The notes under the pieces are model-generated. The model made no database searches. It was not told the DNA's origin and saw nothing but the letters and a program-made list of their open reading frames with translations. Shown one piece after another: positions 30,443 through 39,336 of a stretch of DNA of 64,000 nucleotides. The stretch covers positions 2,142,501 through 2,206,500 of the forward strand of contig NZ_CP104007.1 of NCBI RefSeq assembly GCF_029201545.1, in the 5' to 3' direction. The stretch's first letter is position 1. The number at the start of each line of letters is the position of its first letter. The position numbers and the translations under genes are program-made. This DNA comes from Devosia sp. FJ2-5-3. GTDB taxonomy: Bacteria > Pseudomonadota > Alphaproteobacteria > Rhizobiales > Devosiaceae.

Positions 30443-31585
30443 GTGAGACTGATCCTCGCCATCGTCGCTCTCGCCTTCACCCTGTCACCCGCCTTTGCCC
30501 AGGCCCAGTTCGAGACCAAGGCAAAGTTCGCCGTGCTGACGGATTACGAGTCCGGCACCGTCATCTTTCAGAAGGATGCGGACATCCGGCTCGAACCGGC
30601 CAGCATGACCAAGCTGATGACGCTAGCTGTGGTGTTCAACGAATTGCGCGCGGGGCGCGTCACCAAGGACGATCTATTCTTCGTGTCCGAAAACGCCTGG
30701 CGGACGGGCGGCGCCTCGTCGGGCGGCTCGACCATGTTCGCCGAGCTCAATTCCCAGATCCGGGTCGAAGACCTCATCCGCTCCGTCATCATCCAGTCGG
30801 GCAATGACGCGGCCATCGTGCTTGCCGAAGGCATTGCCGGCAGCGAAGCCAGCTTTGCCGCGATGATGAACGAACTCGCCCGTCAGATCGGGCTCGATGA
30901 TTCCAATTTCACCAATTCCACCGGCCTGCCGGACCCGGACGAATATTCGACCGCGCGGGATTTGGCCGATCTCGGCCGCTACCTCATTCGCGAATTCCCC
31001 GAATATTACCACTATTTCTCCGAACCGGAGATGGAGTGGAACGGCATCAAGCAGGCCAACCGCAATTCGCTGATCGATGTCGGCATTGGCGTTGATGGCC
31101 TCAAGACCGGTCATACCCAGGCTGCCGGCTATGGCGTCGTGCTCTCGACGGCGCAGGGCGATCGCCGCCTCGTTGCCGTGGTCCACGGTCTCGGTTCGAT
31201 GCGCGAACGCGCCGAAGAGGGGCGCAAACTCCTCACCTGGGGCATGCGCGCCTTCGAGCGCTTCTCGGCCTATCCGGAGGGCAAGGTCGTCGCCTATGCC
31301 GATGTATATGGCGGTGAAAAGAGCAATGTCGCGCTCGTGGGCAATGGCGAGATCGCGCTTTATCTGCCGCGCGGCTCGCGCCAGTGCCTCTCTGCGACGG
31401 TCAATTTCGTCAGCCCGCTGATGCCGCCCATCCAGCAGGGCACGCAAATCGCCGAGCTGCAGGTGTTCTGCAATGACCAGCTGGTGCAGACCGCGCCGCT
31501 CTACGCCGCGGAGACGGTCGGGCAGGGCGACCTCGTCCGCCGTGCCACCGACGCCCTGAAACAACTCGCGTTGGGTTGGCTCTGA
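30443..31585 (+). CDS. dacA: D-alanyl-D-alanine carboxypeptidase (S11 penicillin-binding protein)
   Basis: A 380-residue periplasmic PBP5/6-type enzyme that trims the terminal D-Ala from peptidoglycan. The signal peptide is RLILAIVALAFTLSPAFAQA. The catalytic triads are SMTK (Ser54, Lys57), SGND and KTGHT. A C-terminal beta-sheet domain and a final amphipathic helix (DALKQLALGWL) anchor it to the membrane. The start GTG at 30443 has AAGGGA seven bases upstream; a TTG two codons earlier would sit directly on that site. The stop codon lies inside a large stem-loop (31580-31634). Confidence 0.95.
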   Translation: MRLILAIVALAFTLSPAFAQAQFETKAKFAVLTDYESGTVIFQKDADIRLEPASMTKLMTLAVVFNELRAGRVTKDDLFFVSENAWRTGGASSGGSTMFAELNSQIRVEDLIRSVIIQSGNDAAIVLAEGIAGSEASFAAMMNELARQIGLDDSNFTNSTGLPDPDEYSTARDLADLGRYLIREFPEYYHYFSEPEMEWNGIKQANRNSLIDVGIGVDGLKTGHTQAAGYGVVLSTAQGDRRLVAVVHGLGSMRERAEEGRKLLTWGMRAFERFSAYPEGKVVAYADVYGGEKSNVALVGNGEIALYLPRGSRQCLSATVNFVSPLMPPIQQGTQIAELQVFCNDQLVQTAPLYAAETVGQGDLVRRATDALKQLALGWL

Positions 31586-31634
31586 ACCATGCCGCAGGCA
31601 AATTCGCTCCAGTGGAGCGAGTTTAGGTTCAGAG
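31580..31634. other. Nested stem-loop over the dacA stop codon
   Basis: The outer stem CTCTGAACC / GGTTCAGAG (31580-31588 with 31626-31634) encloses a second 11-bp hairpin AAATTCGCTCC / GGAGCGAGTTT (31600-31610 with 31614-31624, one wobble). There is no T-tract, so it is more likely an mRNA-stabilising or processing structure than a classic terminator. The remaining bases up to tmk (31798) hold nothing recognisable. Confidence 0.65.
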
Positions 31635-31797
31635 GCCATGAGAGCTACGCTCGAATGGCGGGCAGGGAGCCCCAATAGCGCTCGCCCCAGTGGCAAAGCC
31701 TTGGTGCACGCCTCCAACAGCCCCCATCTCGCCCCAAACCCTTCCCCCGGCCATCCGCTTGCCCTAAAAGAAACCGAACCAACCAACCAGGCGGCAC

Positions 31798-32484
31798 ATG
31801 CTCGACGCGCCGAAAGACAAACCGGCCCGCTTCATCACCTTCGAAGGGGGTGAAGGCGTAGGCAAATCCACCCAGGTCAAGCGCCTCATGACCAGTCTGG
31901 GCCAGCGCGGTGTCACCGCCGTGCGCACGCGCGAGCCCGGCGGCACGCCCAAGGCGGAGGCCATCCGCTCCTATATCCTGCAGGGCCGCTCCGAGAGCTG
32001 GGGCCCGGGCGCCGAGGCAGTCCTTTTCGCCTCTGCCCGCCACGACCACGTCACCCAGCTCATCGCGCCCAATCTGTCGCGGGGCACCTGGGTCATCTCC
32101 GACCGCTTCTGCGATTCGACCCGCGCCTATCAGGGGCTGACCGGTGGCGTTGATGAAAAGCTCATCGATGCGCTCGAGGATCTGGCGCTCGAGGGCCACG
32201 TCCCCGATCTCACCATCGTGCTCGACATGGATCCCGCCATCGCCTTCAAGCGCGTGGAAATGCGCGCCGTCGAGGATGGCCTGGCCCTCACCGGAGACCG
32301 CTTCGAGAAGGAAGAGCTCGACTGGCACAGGCGCCTGCGTGACGGCTTCCTCAATATCGCCCGCAACAATCCCGATCGCTGCGTCGTCCTTTCGGCCGAG
32401 CAGCCCGAGGAACACCTCGCCGAGGACATCTGGCGGGTCGTGACCGAGCGTTTCCCTGAACTCGGGGCCGGAGCCGGCGCATGA
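31798..32484 (+). CDS. tmk: Thymidylate kinase
   Basis: A 228-residue dTMP kinase. The P-loop is FEGGEGVGKSTQ, the dTMP-binding DR motif is in VISDRFCDSTRAYQG, and TREPGGTPKAEAIR is present. The LID region lies after DPAIAFKR. It supplies dTDP for DNA synthesis and heads a tightly packed replication/translation operon. Its stop overlaps the holB start by four bases (ATGA at 32481-32484). Confidence 0.97.
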   Translation: MLDAPKDKPARFITFEGGEGVGKSTQVKRLMTSLGQRGVTAVRTREPGGTPKAEAIRSYILQGRSESWGPGAEAVLFASARHDHVTQLIAPNLSRGTWVISDRFCDSTRAYQGLTGGVDEKLIDALEDLALEGHVPDLTIVLDMDPAIAFKRVEMRAVEDGLALTGDRFEKEELDWHRRLRDGFLNIARNNPDRCVVLSAEQPEEHLAEDIWRVVTERFPELGAGAGA

Positions 32485-33506
32485 GCGATCCGAACGCGCT
32501 CGAAGGCCTGCCGCTCCCCGAGGCGCGCCAGGCGGCCATCGGCCATGACCTTGCCCGCGCCGCCATTCTCGATCAATTGCACCAGCGCCGCCTGCCCGGC
32601 GCGATCATGCTCCACGGCCCCCAGGGCGTCGGCAAGGCTACCTTCGCCTTCGAGATGGCCCTCGCCATCCTCACCGCCACGGGCGATGAGGCCCCCGAGC
32701 GCGTCCGTGAGCAGGTCGCGGCGCTCTCCTATCCCAATCTCTTCGTGCTGCGCCGCCGCCTCAAGGACGCCAAGGGCTATTATACCGCCATCCGCGTCGA
32801 GGATGTGCGCGAGCTGCGCGACGCCCTCCATCACACACGGGGGCGCGCGGGCCATCGCATCGCCATTCTCGACAGCATCGATGACTGCAATCCCTCGGCC
32901 GCCAATGCGCTCCTCAAGACGCTGGAGGAGCCCCCGGCCGATACCACCTTCCTGCTGGTTTCCCATCGCCCGGGGCAATTGCTGCCCACCATCAAATCGC
33001 GCTGCCACAACATTGCGCTCCGCCCGCTCGAGGCCGCGCTCGTGGAAGAGGTGGTGCGCACCGGCATGCCCGATATCGACGCCGAGACCCTCAACCGTGC
33101 CGTGCAGCTGGCCGGTGGCCGCCCGCGCCGCGCCTTCGAGACCCTGGCGCTGGGCGAAAATTCGCCGGTGGGTGCGCTGATCGCCTGGCTGCAGGCCCCA
33201 GAAAACATGCCGAATGGCGCGACCCTGCAGCTTGCCGATGCTCTTGGCGCCGATCCGCAGGGGCCGGACATGTCCTTTGCGCGCGAAATCCTATCCGACT
33301 GGCTCGCCGACGAAGCCCGCAACGCGGCCTTTGACCGGCAAAGCCGGATGCGGCTTGCCTCAGCCACCGAGCTATGGGACAAGGCACACGCGCTTCTTTT
33401 GGAGGCCGACAGCGTCAATCTCGACATGAAACAGACACTTGTCGTGGTGTTTGACGCCATCCGGAAGCACCGAGCAAACACTGCCATTCCCATCGAGCAA
33501 GAATGA
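32481..33506 (+). CDS. holB: DNA polymerase III subunit delta prime
   Basis: A 341-residue clamp-loader subunit. The modified P-loop region [16 protein letters not shown], the sensor-like [34 protein letters not shown] and the RPL segment are typical of HolB. The zinc-module cysteines of E. coli delta prime are not visible, which is common in alphaproteobacteria. Delta prime holds the clamp loader in the open state. The gene order tmk-holB-metG is conserved in rhizobia; both flanks overlap by four bases. Confidence 0.93.
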   Translation: MSDPNALEGLPLPEARQAAIGHDLARAAILDQLHQRRLPGAIMLHGPQGVGKATFAFEMALAILTATGDEAPERVREQVAALSYPNLFVLRRRLKDAKGYYTAIRVEDVRELRDALHHTRGRAGHRIAILDSIDDCNPSAANALLKTLEEPPADTTFLLVSHRPGQLLPTIKSRCHNIALRPLEAALVEEVVRTGMPDIDAETLNRAVQLAGGRPRRAFETLALGENSPVGALIAWLQAPENMPNGATLQLADALGADPQGPDMSFAREILSDWLADEARNAAFDRQSRMRLASATELWDKAHALLLEADSVNLDMKQTLVVVFDAIRKHRANTAIPIEQE

Positions 33507-35053
33507 CCGCCAAGCCCTTTTACGTCACGACCGCGATTTCCTATCCCAATGGCGCCCCCCATATCGGGCACGCCTATGAGATGATCGCAACCGACGCCAT
33601 CGCCCGCTGGAAGCGTCTGGAGGGCCGTGAGGTCTATTTCCTCACCGGCACCGACGAGCACGGCATCAAGATGGTGCAGACGGCGGCCAAGGAAGGCATT
33701 CCGGTCAAGGAACTGGCGGATCGCAATGCCGGCGCGTTCAAGAGTCTCGCCGCCGCGCTGAACCTCTCCAATGACGATTTCATCCGCACCACCGAGCCGC
33801 GCCACCACGAGGCGTCGCAGGCTATCTGGAAGAAGATGGCTGCCAATTCCAATGGCGACATTTTCCAGTCCACCTATGCCGGCTGGTATTCGGTGCGCGA
33901 CGAGGCCTATTTCGATGAGGGCGAGCTGACCGAAAAGGATGGCAAGCGCTTTGCCCCTTCCGGCGCCGAAGTCGAATGGGTCGAAGAGCCCACCTTCTTT
34001 TTCCGCCTCTCGGCCTATCAGCAGAAGCTGCTCGACCTCTACGAGGCCAACCCGGACTTCATCGCGCCCAAGGAGCGTCGCAACGAGATCATCTCGTTCG
34101 TGAAGAGCGGCCTCCAGGACCTGTCGATCTCCCGCACCACCTTCGATTGGGGCATTCCTGTCCCGGGCGCCGAAGGCCATGTAATGTATGTCTGGGTCGA
34201 TGCCCTGACCAATTACATCACCGGTCTCGGCTACCCGGACGAACAGAGCGCGCTGTTCAAGAAATTCTGGCCGGCGGATCTGCATGTCATCGGCAAGGAC
34301 ATCATTCGCTTCCACACCGTCTACTGGCCCGCATTCCTCATGAGCGCCGGTCTCGAGGTGCAGCACCGCGTCTTCGCCCACGGCTTCCTCACCGTCGACG
34401 GCCAGAAGATGAGCAAGTCGCTGGGCAATGTCATCGACCCGTTCCATCTGGTTGAGACCTTCGGCCAGGACGCGGTGCGCTACTTCTTCCTGCGCGAAGT
34501 CTCCTTCGGCAATGACGGCGACTATTCCAACGAGAAGCTGGTCAATCGCGTCAATGCGGACCTCGCCAACAATCTTGGCAATCTCGCCCAGCGTTCGCTG
34601 TCGATGATCAACAAGAACTGCGAGGCCAGGGTGCCCGCGCTTGGCGAATTGACCGATGCCGACAACGCCATGATCGCCGAAGTCACCGAGGCGCTCGAGA
34701 CGGCCCAGAAGGCCATGGACCAGCAGCTGGTCCACGAAGCCACCGGCGCCATCATCTCGGCCCTCAGCTCGGCCAATAACTATTTCGCCGCGCAGGAGCC
34801 CTGGGCGCTCAAGAAGACCGATCCGGTCCGCATGGCCACCGTCCTCTACGTTACGGCTGATACGGTTCGTCGCCTCGCCATTCCGATGCAGGCTTTCGTT
34901 CCGGCATCGGCTGCGCGCCTGCTCGAGCAGCTGGCTGTGCCGGATGACCAGCGTTCACTTGCTGATGCCGCAAATGCTAACGGATTGATAACAAATTCTG
35001 ACCTGCCGGCACCGCAAGGCGTGTTTGCGCGTCTGGAAAAACCGGTCGAATAA
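33503..35053 (+). CDS. metG: Methionyl-tRNA synthetase
   Basis: A 516-residue class I synthetase charging tRNA-Met. The HIGH motif is in [14 protein letters not shown] (residues 20-23) and KMSKS in [12 protein letters not shown] (about residue 302). The anticodon-binding C-terminal part contains [16 protein letters not shown] and [12 protein letters not shown]. This is the short form without the C-terminal dimerisation (TRBD) domain, usual in alphaproteobacteria. The ATG overlaps the holB stop, and tatD follows with no gap. Confidence 0.97.
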   Translation: MTAKPFYVTTAISYPNGAPHIGHAYEMIATDAIARWKRLEGREVYFLTGTDEHGIKMVQTAAKEGIPVKELADRNAGAFKSLAAALNLSNDDFIRTTEPRHHEASQAIWKKMAANSNGDIFQSTYAGWYSVRDEAYFDEGELTEKDGKRFAPSGAEVEWVEEPTFFFRLSAYQQKLLDLYEANPDFIAPKERRNEIISFVKSGLQDLSISRTTFDWGIPVPGAEGHVMYVWVDALTNYITGLGYPDEQSALFKKFWPADLHVIGKDIIRFHTVYWPAFLMSAGLEVQHRVFAHGFLTVDGQKMSKSLGNVIDPFHLVETFGQDAVRYFFLREVSFGNDGDYSNEKLVNRVNADLANNLGNLAQRSLSMINKNCEARVPALGELTDADNAMIAEVTEALETAQKAMDQQLVHEATGAIISALSSANNYFAAQEPWALKKTDPVRMATVLYVTADTVRRLAIPMQAFVPASAARLLEQLAVPDDQRSLADAANANGLITNSDLPAPQGVFARLEKPVE

Positions 35054-35830
35054 ATGCTGATCGATAGTCACTGCCACCTCGATTTCGAGTCCCTCTCCGC
35101 CGATCTGGAGGGGGTTTTCGCCCGTGCCGAGGCGGCTGGCGTGACCGGCATGGTCACGATTTCCACACGTGTGGATAACTTTTCCACATATGCGGCGCTG
35201 GCCGAGAAATATCCCAATGTGTGGTGCTCGGTCGGCACCCATCCGCACAATGCCGACCAGGAATTGCACATCCAGACCGAGGATCTGGTTCGGCTCAGTG
35301 CCCATCCCCGTTGCATTGCCATCGGCGAGGCAGGGCTGGACTATTTCTACGATAACGCACCGCGTGAAGCGCAGGAAACCGGGCTCCGCCGCCATATCGC
35401 TGCCGCCCGTTTGACCGGCCTTCCCCTGGTTATCCACAGCCGGCAGGCCGATGACGACATGGCCGCCATCCTCGAAGAGGAAAGCGAGCAGGGGGCGTTC
35501 CCCTTCGTCCTGCACTGCTTCACGGCCAGCCGTAACCTTGCCGAGCGGGCATTGGCCTTGGGCGGGTACATCTCCTTTTCCGGGATCATAACCTTCCGGA
35601 ATGCCAAGGAAATTCAGGAGGTTGCCCAGATCGTGCCGGCCGATCGGTACCTCGTCGAGACCGACGCGCCCTATCTGGCGCCGATCCCGCATCGCGGCCA
35701 GCCCAACGAGCCGTCCTATGTCCGCCACACGGCGGAAAAAGTCGCGGAAATCCGTGGGGTCAGCCTCGAGCAGGTCGGTCGCGAAAGCACCGAGAACTTC
35801 TTCCGTCTCTTTTCCAAGGCAGCGCGTTGA
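35054..35830 (+). CDS. tatD: TatD family metal-dependent deoxyribonuclease
   Basis: A 258-residue TIM-barrel hydrolase (TatD/YcfH). Metal ligands are in LIDSHCHLDFE at the start, in GEAGLDYF, in LVIHSRQADDD and HCFT, and in VETDAPYLAP. TatD proteins are 3'-5' DNA exonucleases; the YcfH-type orthologue in this operon position is often of uncertain role. The ATG begins directly after the metG stop. Confidence 0.93.
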   Translation: MLIDSHCHLDFESLSADLEGVFARAEAAGVTGMVTISTRVDNFSTYAALAEKYPNVWCSVGTHPHNADQELHIQTEDLVRLSAHPRCIAIGEAGLDYFYDNAPREAQETGLRRHIAAARLTGLPLVIHSRQADDDMAAILEEESEQGAFPFVLHCFTASRNLAERALALGGYISFSGIITFRNAKEIQEVAQIVPADRYLVETDAPYLAPIPHRGQPNEPSYVRHTAEKVAEIRGVSLEQVGRESTENFFRLFSKAAR

Positions 35831-35832
35831 CC

Positions 35833-36669
35833 ATGGTCGAGCCGAACCGGATCGTTGCCACCATTCTGGGTTGTGCTTCGTCCGGCGGCGTGCCGCGCAT
35901 CGGCAATGTCTGGGGTGCCTGCGATCCCCATGAGCCCCGCAACCGCCGCCGCCGCTGCTCGCTCCTCGTCGAGGGCTGGCGCGAGGGCATTGCTGAGCCA
36001 ACGCGGATCCTCATCGATACCGGCGCAGATTTGCGCGAACAGTTGCTCGATGCCAATGTCGACCGTGTCGATGCGGTGCTCTACACCCACGAGCATGCCG
36101 ACCACTCCCACGGCATCGACGATCTGCGCGTCCTGGCGCTGCACAATCGGCGCCGGGTCGATGTTTATTTCACGTCCGAGTGCGGGGATAAGCTGCGGAG
36201 CGCATTTGGCTATTGTTTCACGACGCCGCCGGGCAGCAGCTACCCGCCGATTCTCAATGCGCACGAAATTACGGCCGGGGATACGATTGCCGTCGAAGGA
36301 CCCGGCGGGACGATCGAGGTTTCAAGCTTCCTCCAGATCCACGGCGACATCAATTCCTTGGGCTATAAAATCAAGGGTTTAGCCTATAGCTGTGATCTCT
36401 CGGAGCTGCCGGAAGACTCCGCCGAGGCGGTGCAGAACCTCGATTTCTGGATCATCGACGCGCTGCGCCCGACCCCGCATCCGAGCCATCTCAGCCTTCC
36501 CGAAACACTCGATCTGATTGAGCGTTTTTCGCCGCGGCAGGCCATTTTGACCAATATGCATATCGATCTCGACTACCACCGGACCGACGCCGAAACGCCG
36601 GCGCAGGTAACGCCGGCGTTTGACGGAATGCAGATCGATATCCTCGGCCGCGTGCTGCTCAATCGCTAG
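35833..36669 (+). CDS. MBL-fold metallo-hydrolase (PhnP/YcbX-like phosphodiesterase)
   Basis: A 278-residue metallo-beta-lactamase-fold protein. The metal motif is YTHEHADHSHGIDDL, with later ligands in the LQIHGD, SCDLSELP and TNMHIDLDY segments. It opens ILGCASSGGVPRIG, as in the PhnP-type cyclic phosphate hydrolases. It ends the tmk-holB-metG-tatD operon, a place where this family is regularly found in rhizobia. A TTG at 35827 overlapping the tatD stop is an equally possible start with a better-placed AAGG. Its stop codon overlaps the stop of the converging dehydrogenase. Confidence 0.85.
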   Translation: MVEPNRIVATILGCASSGGVPRIGNVWGACDPHEPRNRRRRCSLLVEGWREGIAEPTRILIDTGADLREQLLDANVDRVDAVLYTHEHADHSHGIDDLRVLALHNRRRVDVYFTSECGDKLRSAFGYCFTTPPGSSYPPILNAHEITAGDTIAVEGPGGTIEVSSFLQIHGDINSLGYKIKGLAYSCDLSELPEDSAEAVQNLDFWIIDALRPTPHPSHLSLPETLDLIERFSPRQAILTNMHIDLDYHRTDAETPAQVTPAFDGMQIDILGRVLLNR

Positions 36670-37421
36670 GCCCGGCCGCCATCGACGCTGAGAATTTGCC
36701 CCGAGATCCAGCCTGCCTGCTCGGAGGCCAGGAAAAGCACTGCATTTGCAATGTCTTCCGGCTGTCCCAAGCGGCGCATATGGATGCCCTCGACAAGTCG
36801 TTTCTGGCCATCGGCACCATAGCTTTCCCACTGTCGCTGCGTCGCCGGATTGGACAGGACGAAGCCCGGCGCCACGCTGTTGACCGTGATCCCGTGTGGC
36901 CCAAGCTCGAGCGCCAATTGCTTGGTAAGCCCCACCAGCGCATGCTTGGCCGAGCTATAGGCCTGGATGCCGGTGAGGCTCGGCCGTAGCCCAGCCCCGG
37001 AGGCAATAGTGACGATACGGCCCCAACCCCTTGCCTTCATCAACGGCGCGACGGCCTGGGCGCAATAGAAGGCACCGTCGACATTGGCCGCGAATAATTG
37101 GTGCCAGGCGCTTTCGGAAACATTTTCAAGGGGTTGAGCAACCTGCCCGCGAACGCCTCCGGCAGCCGTAACGAGGATGTCCACCGTCCCCAGACGTTGG
37201 GCTATACTCTCCATGGCGTCCAGGACGCTTTGGCGCTCCGAGAGGTCAAGGGTAAGGGTCAGTTCGGCACCCGCCGCCTCGGCCAGCTTCAGGCCATCGG
37301 CGTCCATGTCGAGCGCTGCAACGCGTGCCCCGGCCTGGCTCATCGCGGCAACTATGGTCCGACCAATGCCCTGCGCAGCTCCGGTGACGACGACAGTTTT
37401 ACCCTTAAAATTCAATTGCAT
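36666..37421 (-). CDS. Short-chain dehydrogenase/reductase (SDR)
   Basis: A 251-residue classical SDR. The cofactor loop is VVVTGAAQGIGRT, followed by Asp in ALDMDADG (suggesting NAD(H) preference), the TAAGG loop, and the catalytic Ser in IVTIASGAGL with YSSAKHALVGLTK. The C-terminal GQILSVDGGRA is standard. It lies 57 bases downstream of the creatininase-family gene on the same strand and is probably the third gene of the GntR operon, where it could oxidise an alcohol released from the imported substrate (inference). Its TAG stop overlaps the stop of the opposing metallo-hydrolase. Confidence 0.88.
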   Translation of the reverse strand: MQLNFKGKTVVVTGAAQGIGRTIVAAMSQAGARVAALDMDADGLKLAEAAGAELTLTLDLSERQSVLDAMESIAQRLGTVDILVTAAGGVRGQVAQPLENVSESAWHQLFAANVDGAFYCAQAVAPLMKARGWGRIVTIASGAGLRPSLTGIQAYSSAKHALVGLTKQLALELGPHGITVNSVAPGFVLSNPATQRQWESYGADGQKRLVEGIHMRRLGQPEDIANAVLFLASEQAGWISGQILSVDGGRA

Positions 37422-37478
37422 AGCGGAAGTTTCTCACGTTTTTGTGGCAGTTCGGTCGAGCAGGTCAGAAGGTATCGT

Positions 37479-38180
37479 TCATGCCCAACCGTCATCGATC
37501 AGCTCGCGCGTTTCAGCGATGGCGACATCCCAGATGGCCTGCATTTCCGCGTCCGGCCGCTGGTAGAAACCGCCAAAATTGCCGTCCCCGATCATATCCT
37601 TCACGCCCGCAGCGCCGATGGTCTTCAGCTTGTCGAGGTCGGCCATGGGCTTCTGGAAATCGGGCATGCCGATATTCGACAGTCGGGTCCAAGGGAAGTT
37701 CTCCATCCAGGACGCGTGGGACGCGACCGGGTCGATCTCGTGCACTTTCGCCATGGTTTTCGGGGCGTTCCACCAATTGTGCCAGCGCACCCGGCTGTCG
37801 GCATGGGCGTTGAGCCATTCCAGCGCAGCGGTCTGTCCGGGATTGTTGCCGCCATGGCCGTTGACGAAGAGAATGCGCCGAAACCCGGTCTTGTGCAGGC
37901 TGTCGAGGATGTCGGTGATCACTCGCGAATAGGTCTCCATCCGCAGCGAGATGGTGCCCGGATAGTTCGCGAAATAGGGCGTGATGCCGAAGGAAAGGGC
38001 AGGGAATACCGGCACGCCAGAGGGACCGGAAGCCTCCTCCGCGATCCTTTCGGAGAGGATGGAGTCCACCGCATTGCTGAGATAGGCATGCTGCTCCGTT
38101 GAGCCCAGTGGGACGATGGCGCGATCATCCGCTTTCAGATAGGCCTCGACCTGGAACCAGTTCATCTGGGCAATCTTCAT
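37479..38180 (-). CDS. Creatininase-family amidohydrolase
   Basis: A 233-residue metal hydrolase. The first metal site is in IVPLGSTEQHAYL (Glu29, His31) with Asp39 just after. The second is in FVNGHGGNN (His109). Family members open creatinine or hydrolyse amide bonds in other small cyclic or formamide compounds. In the later HASWMEN segment the usual HAGExETS acid is not seen, so the substrate may not be creatinine. The ATG overlaps the GntR stop, so regulator and hydrolase are translationally coupled. Confidence 0.87.
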   Translation of the reverse strand: MKIAQMNWFQVEAYLKADDRAIVPLGSTEQHAYLSNAVDSILSERIAEEASGPSGVPVFPALSFGITPYFANYPGTISLRMETYSRVITDILDSLHKTGFRRILFVNGHGGNNPGQTAALEWLNAHADSRVRWHNWWNAPKTMAKVHEIDPVASHASWMENFPWTRLSNIGMPDFQKPMADLDKLKTIGAAGVKDMIGDGNFGGFYQRPDAEMQAIWDVAIAETRELIDDGWA

Positions 38181-39232
38181 TGATTTTCCTTGGCATTTTC
38201 AGTCTTCCGCAGGGCGTCGAGCCGCGGCAGCACATGCTGGTTGATGAAATTGATATCCGGCGCATACCGGTATTCGAACGCCTGCTGGTCCGGCCGGGTC
38301 CGATCGGCGAGCCAGTCCAGCCCGGTGGCGTAGATGATGACGTCGGCTCGCGTAAGGAAGCTTTCGAGCCCGTCATCATCGGCCATGATGACCTCGATGC
38401 GTCCGATGTGGGGGGCATAGCGCATGACGCCGGGTTTCATCAGCGCCATGAATTCGGGGAAGATCGAAACAATGCCGACGCTGGCCTGCCGAGTGAGGCC
38501 GGCAAGCCGCACCCGGGTTTCCTCCGACGGGAGGAAGTTGATACCCATGACTGGAATATCGGGGCCGAATATCGCCTCCACCTCGGCACGGCGATTGGCC
38601 AGGGTGAGGACGATGTCGGCCGGTGGCGGCCGGTCTCCTGCCTCGAGGGCGGCGATGGTGGTCGAGCTCAGCTCGTCGGACCGTGGCAGATGCGGCCGGA
38701 TACGGTCGGCATAAGCGGCACTTGCGTCCGGAAAATGCCCCACGAGCACAATTTTGAGGCCGTCCGAACTCTGGAAGCGCAGATGATTGGCGCGGGCGTT
38801 GAGCAGTGTCGCCAGTTCCGCCGGCCCCATCCCGGCGTCCTTGCCCAGATGCAGCAGAACATCTATGGCCGGCCGGAGCGTTTCGAAGGCTGCCAGGTCT
38901 GGAAGGTGATCGTTGGGGGCAACGAAGGTGCCGGCGCTGCCGCGCGTTTCGATCAGCCGCTGGCGCTTGAGCTCGTTGTAGACCCCGACCACGGTCATCG
39001 GCGCTATCCCCGCCCGCTCCGCAAGTTCGCGCACCGGCGGAAGGCGTGTTCCGGCAGCCAGGTCGCCAAGGGCGATGCCGTATTGGATGAGCCCCGAGAG
39101 CTGGACGCCAAGGGGCACGGACAAGTCACGATCGAGTCCTGCCGCCAGCATGGCGAGGATATCTATATTTCCTATGGCCTGCCCGGCTCTGTTGGGCGGC
39201 GTGATGTCGGTCTTGCCGTCCCTACTTGACAT
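38177..39232 (-). CDS. GntR-family transcriptional regulator
   Basis: A 351-residue regulator. The winged helix-turn-helix is near residues 35-100: LIQYGIALGDLAAGTRLPPVRELAERAGIAPMTVVGVYNELKRQRLIETRGSAGTFV. This is followed by a larger effector domain unlike the aminotransferase domain of MocR, with repeated Rossmann-like segments (LKIVLVGHFPDASAAYAD, DIVLTLANRRAEVEAIFG). That region resembles a periplasmic-binding or asp/glu-racemase-like sensor. Start 39232 was chosen because the operator lies further upstream. It probably senses the cluster's substrate and controls the divergent genes. Confidence 0.85.
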   Translation of the reverse strand: MSSRDGKTDITPPNRAGQAIGNIDILAMLAAGLDRDLSVPLGVQLSGLIQYGIALGDLAAGTRLPPVRELAERAGIAPMTVVGVYNELKRQRLIETRGSAGTFVAPNDHLPDLAAFETLRPAIDVLLHLGKDAGMGPAELATLLNARANHLRFQSSDGLKIVLVGHFPDASAAYADRIRPHLPRSDELSSTTIAALEAGDRPPPADIVLTLANRRAEVEAIFGPDIPVMGINFLPSEETRVRLAGLTRQASVGIVSIFPEFMALMKPGVMRYAPHIGRIEVIMADDDGLESFLTRADVIIYATGLDWLADRTRPDQQAFEYRYAPDINFINQHVLPRLDALRKTENAKENQ

Positions 39233-39262
39233 GCCCAGCCAATCTGGCTCCCTTGGTGCCTG

Positions 39263-39284
39263 TTGTTCTAATCGAATAGAACAA
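39263..39284. promoter_or_regulatory. Candidate GntR operator between divergent units
   Basis: TTGTTCTA (39263-39270) and TAGAACAA (39277-39284) are perfect mirror arms around ATCGAA, so 20 of 22 positions are symmetric. It lies in the 104-base gap between the GntR gene and the divergent peptidase gene, the expected place for autoregulation and control of both units. Confidence 0.7.
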
Positions 39285-39336
39285 GGTTGATCGCAGTTTT
39301 CAGCGATTGGCAAGCGTCGGGAGAGGCGGGGACATA

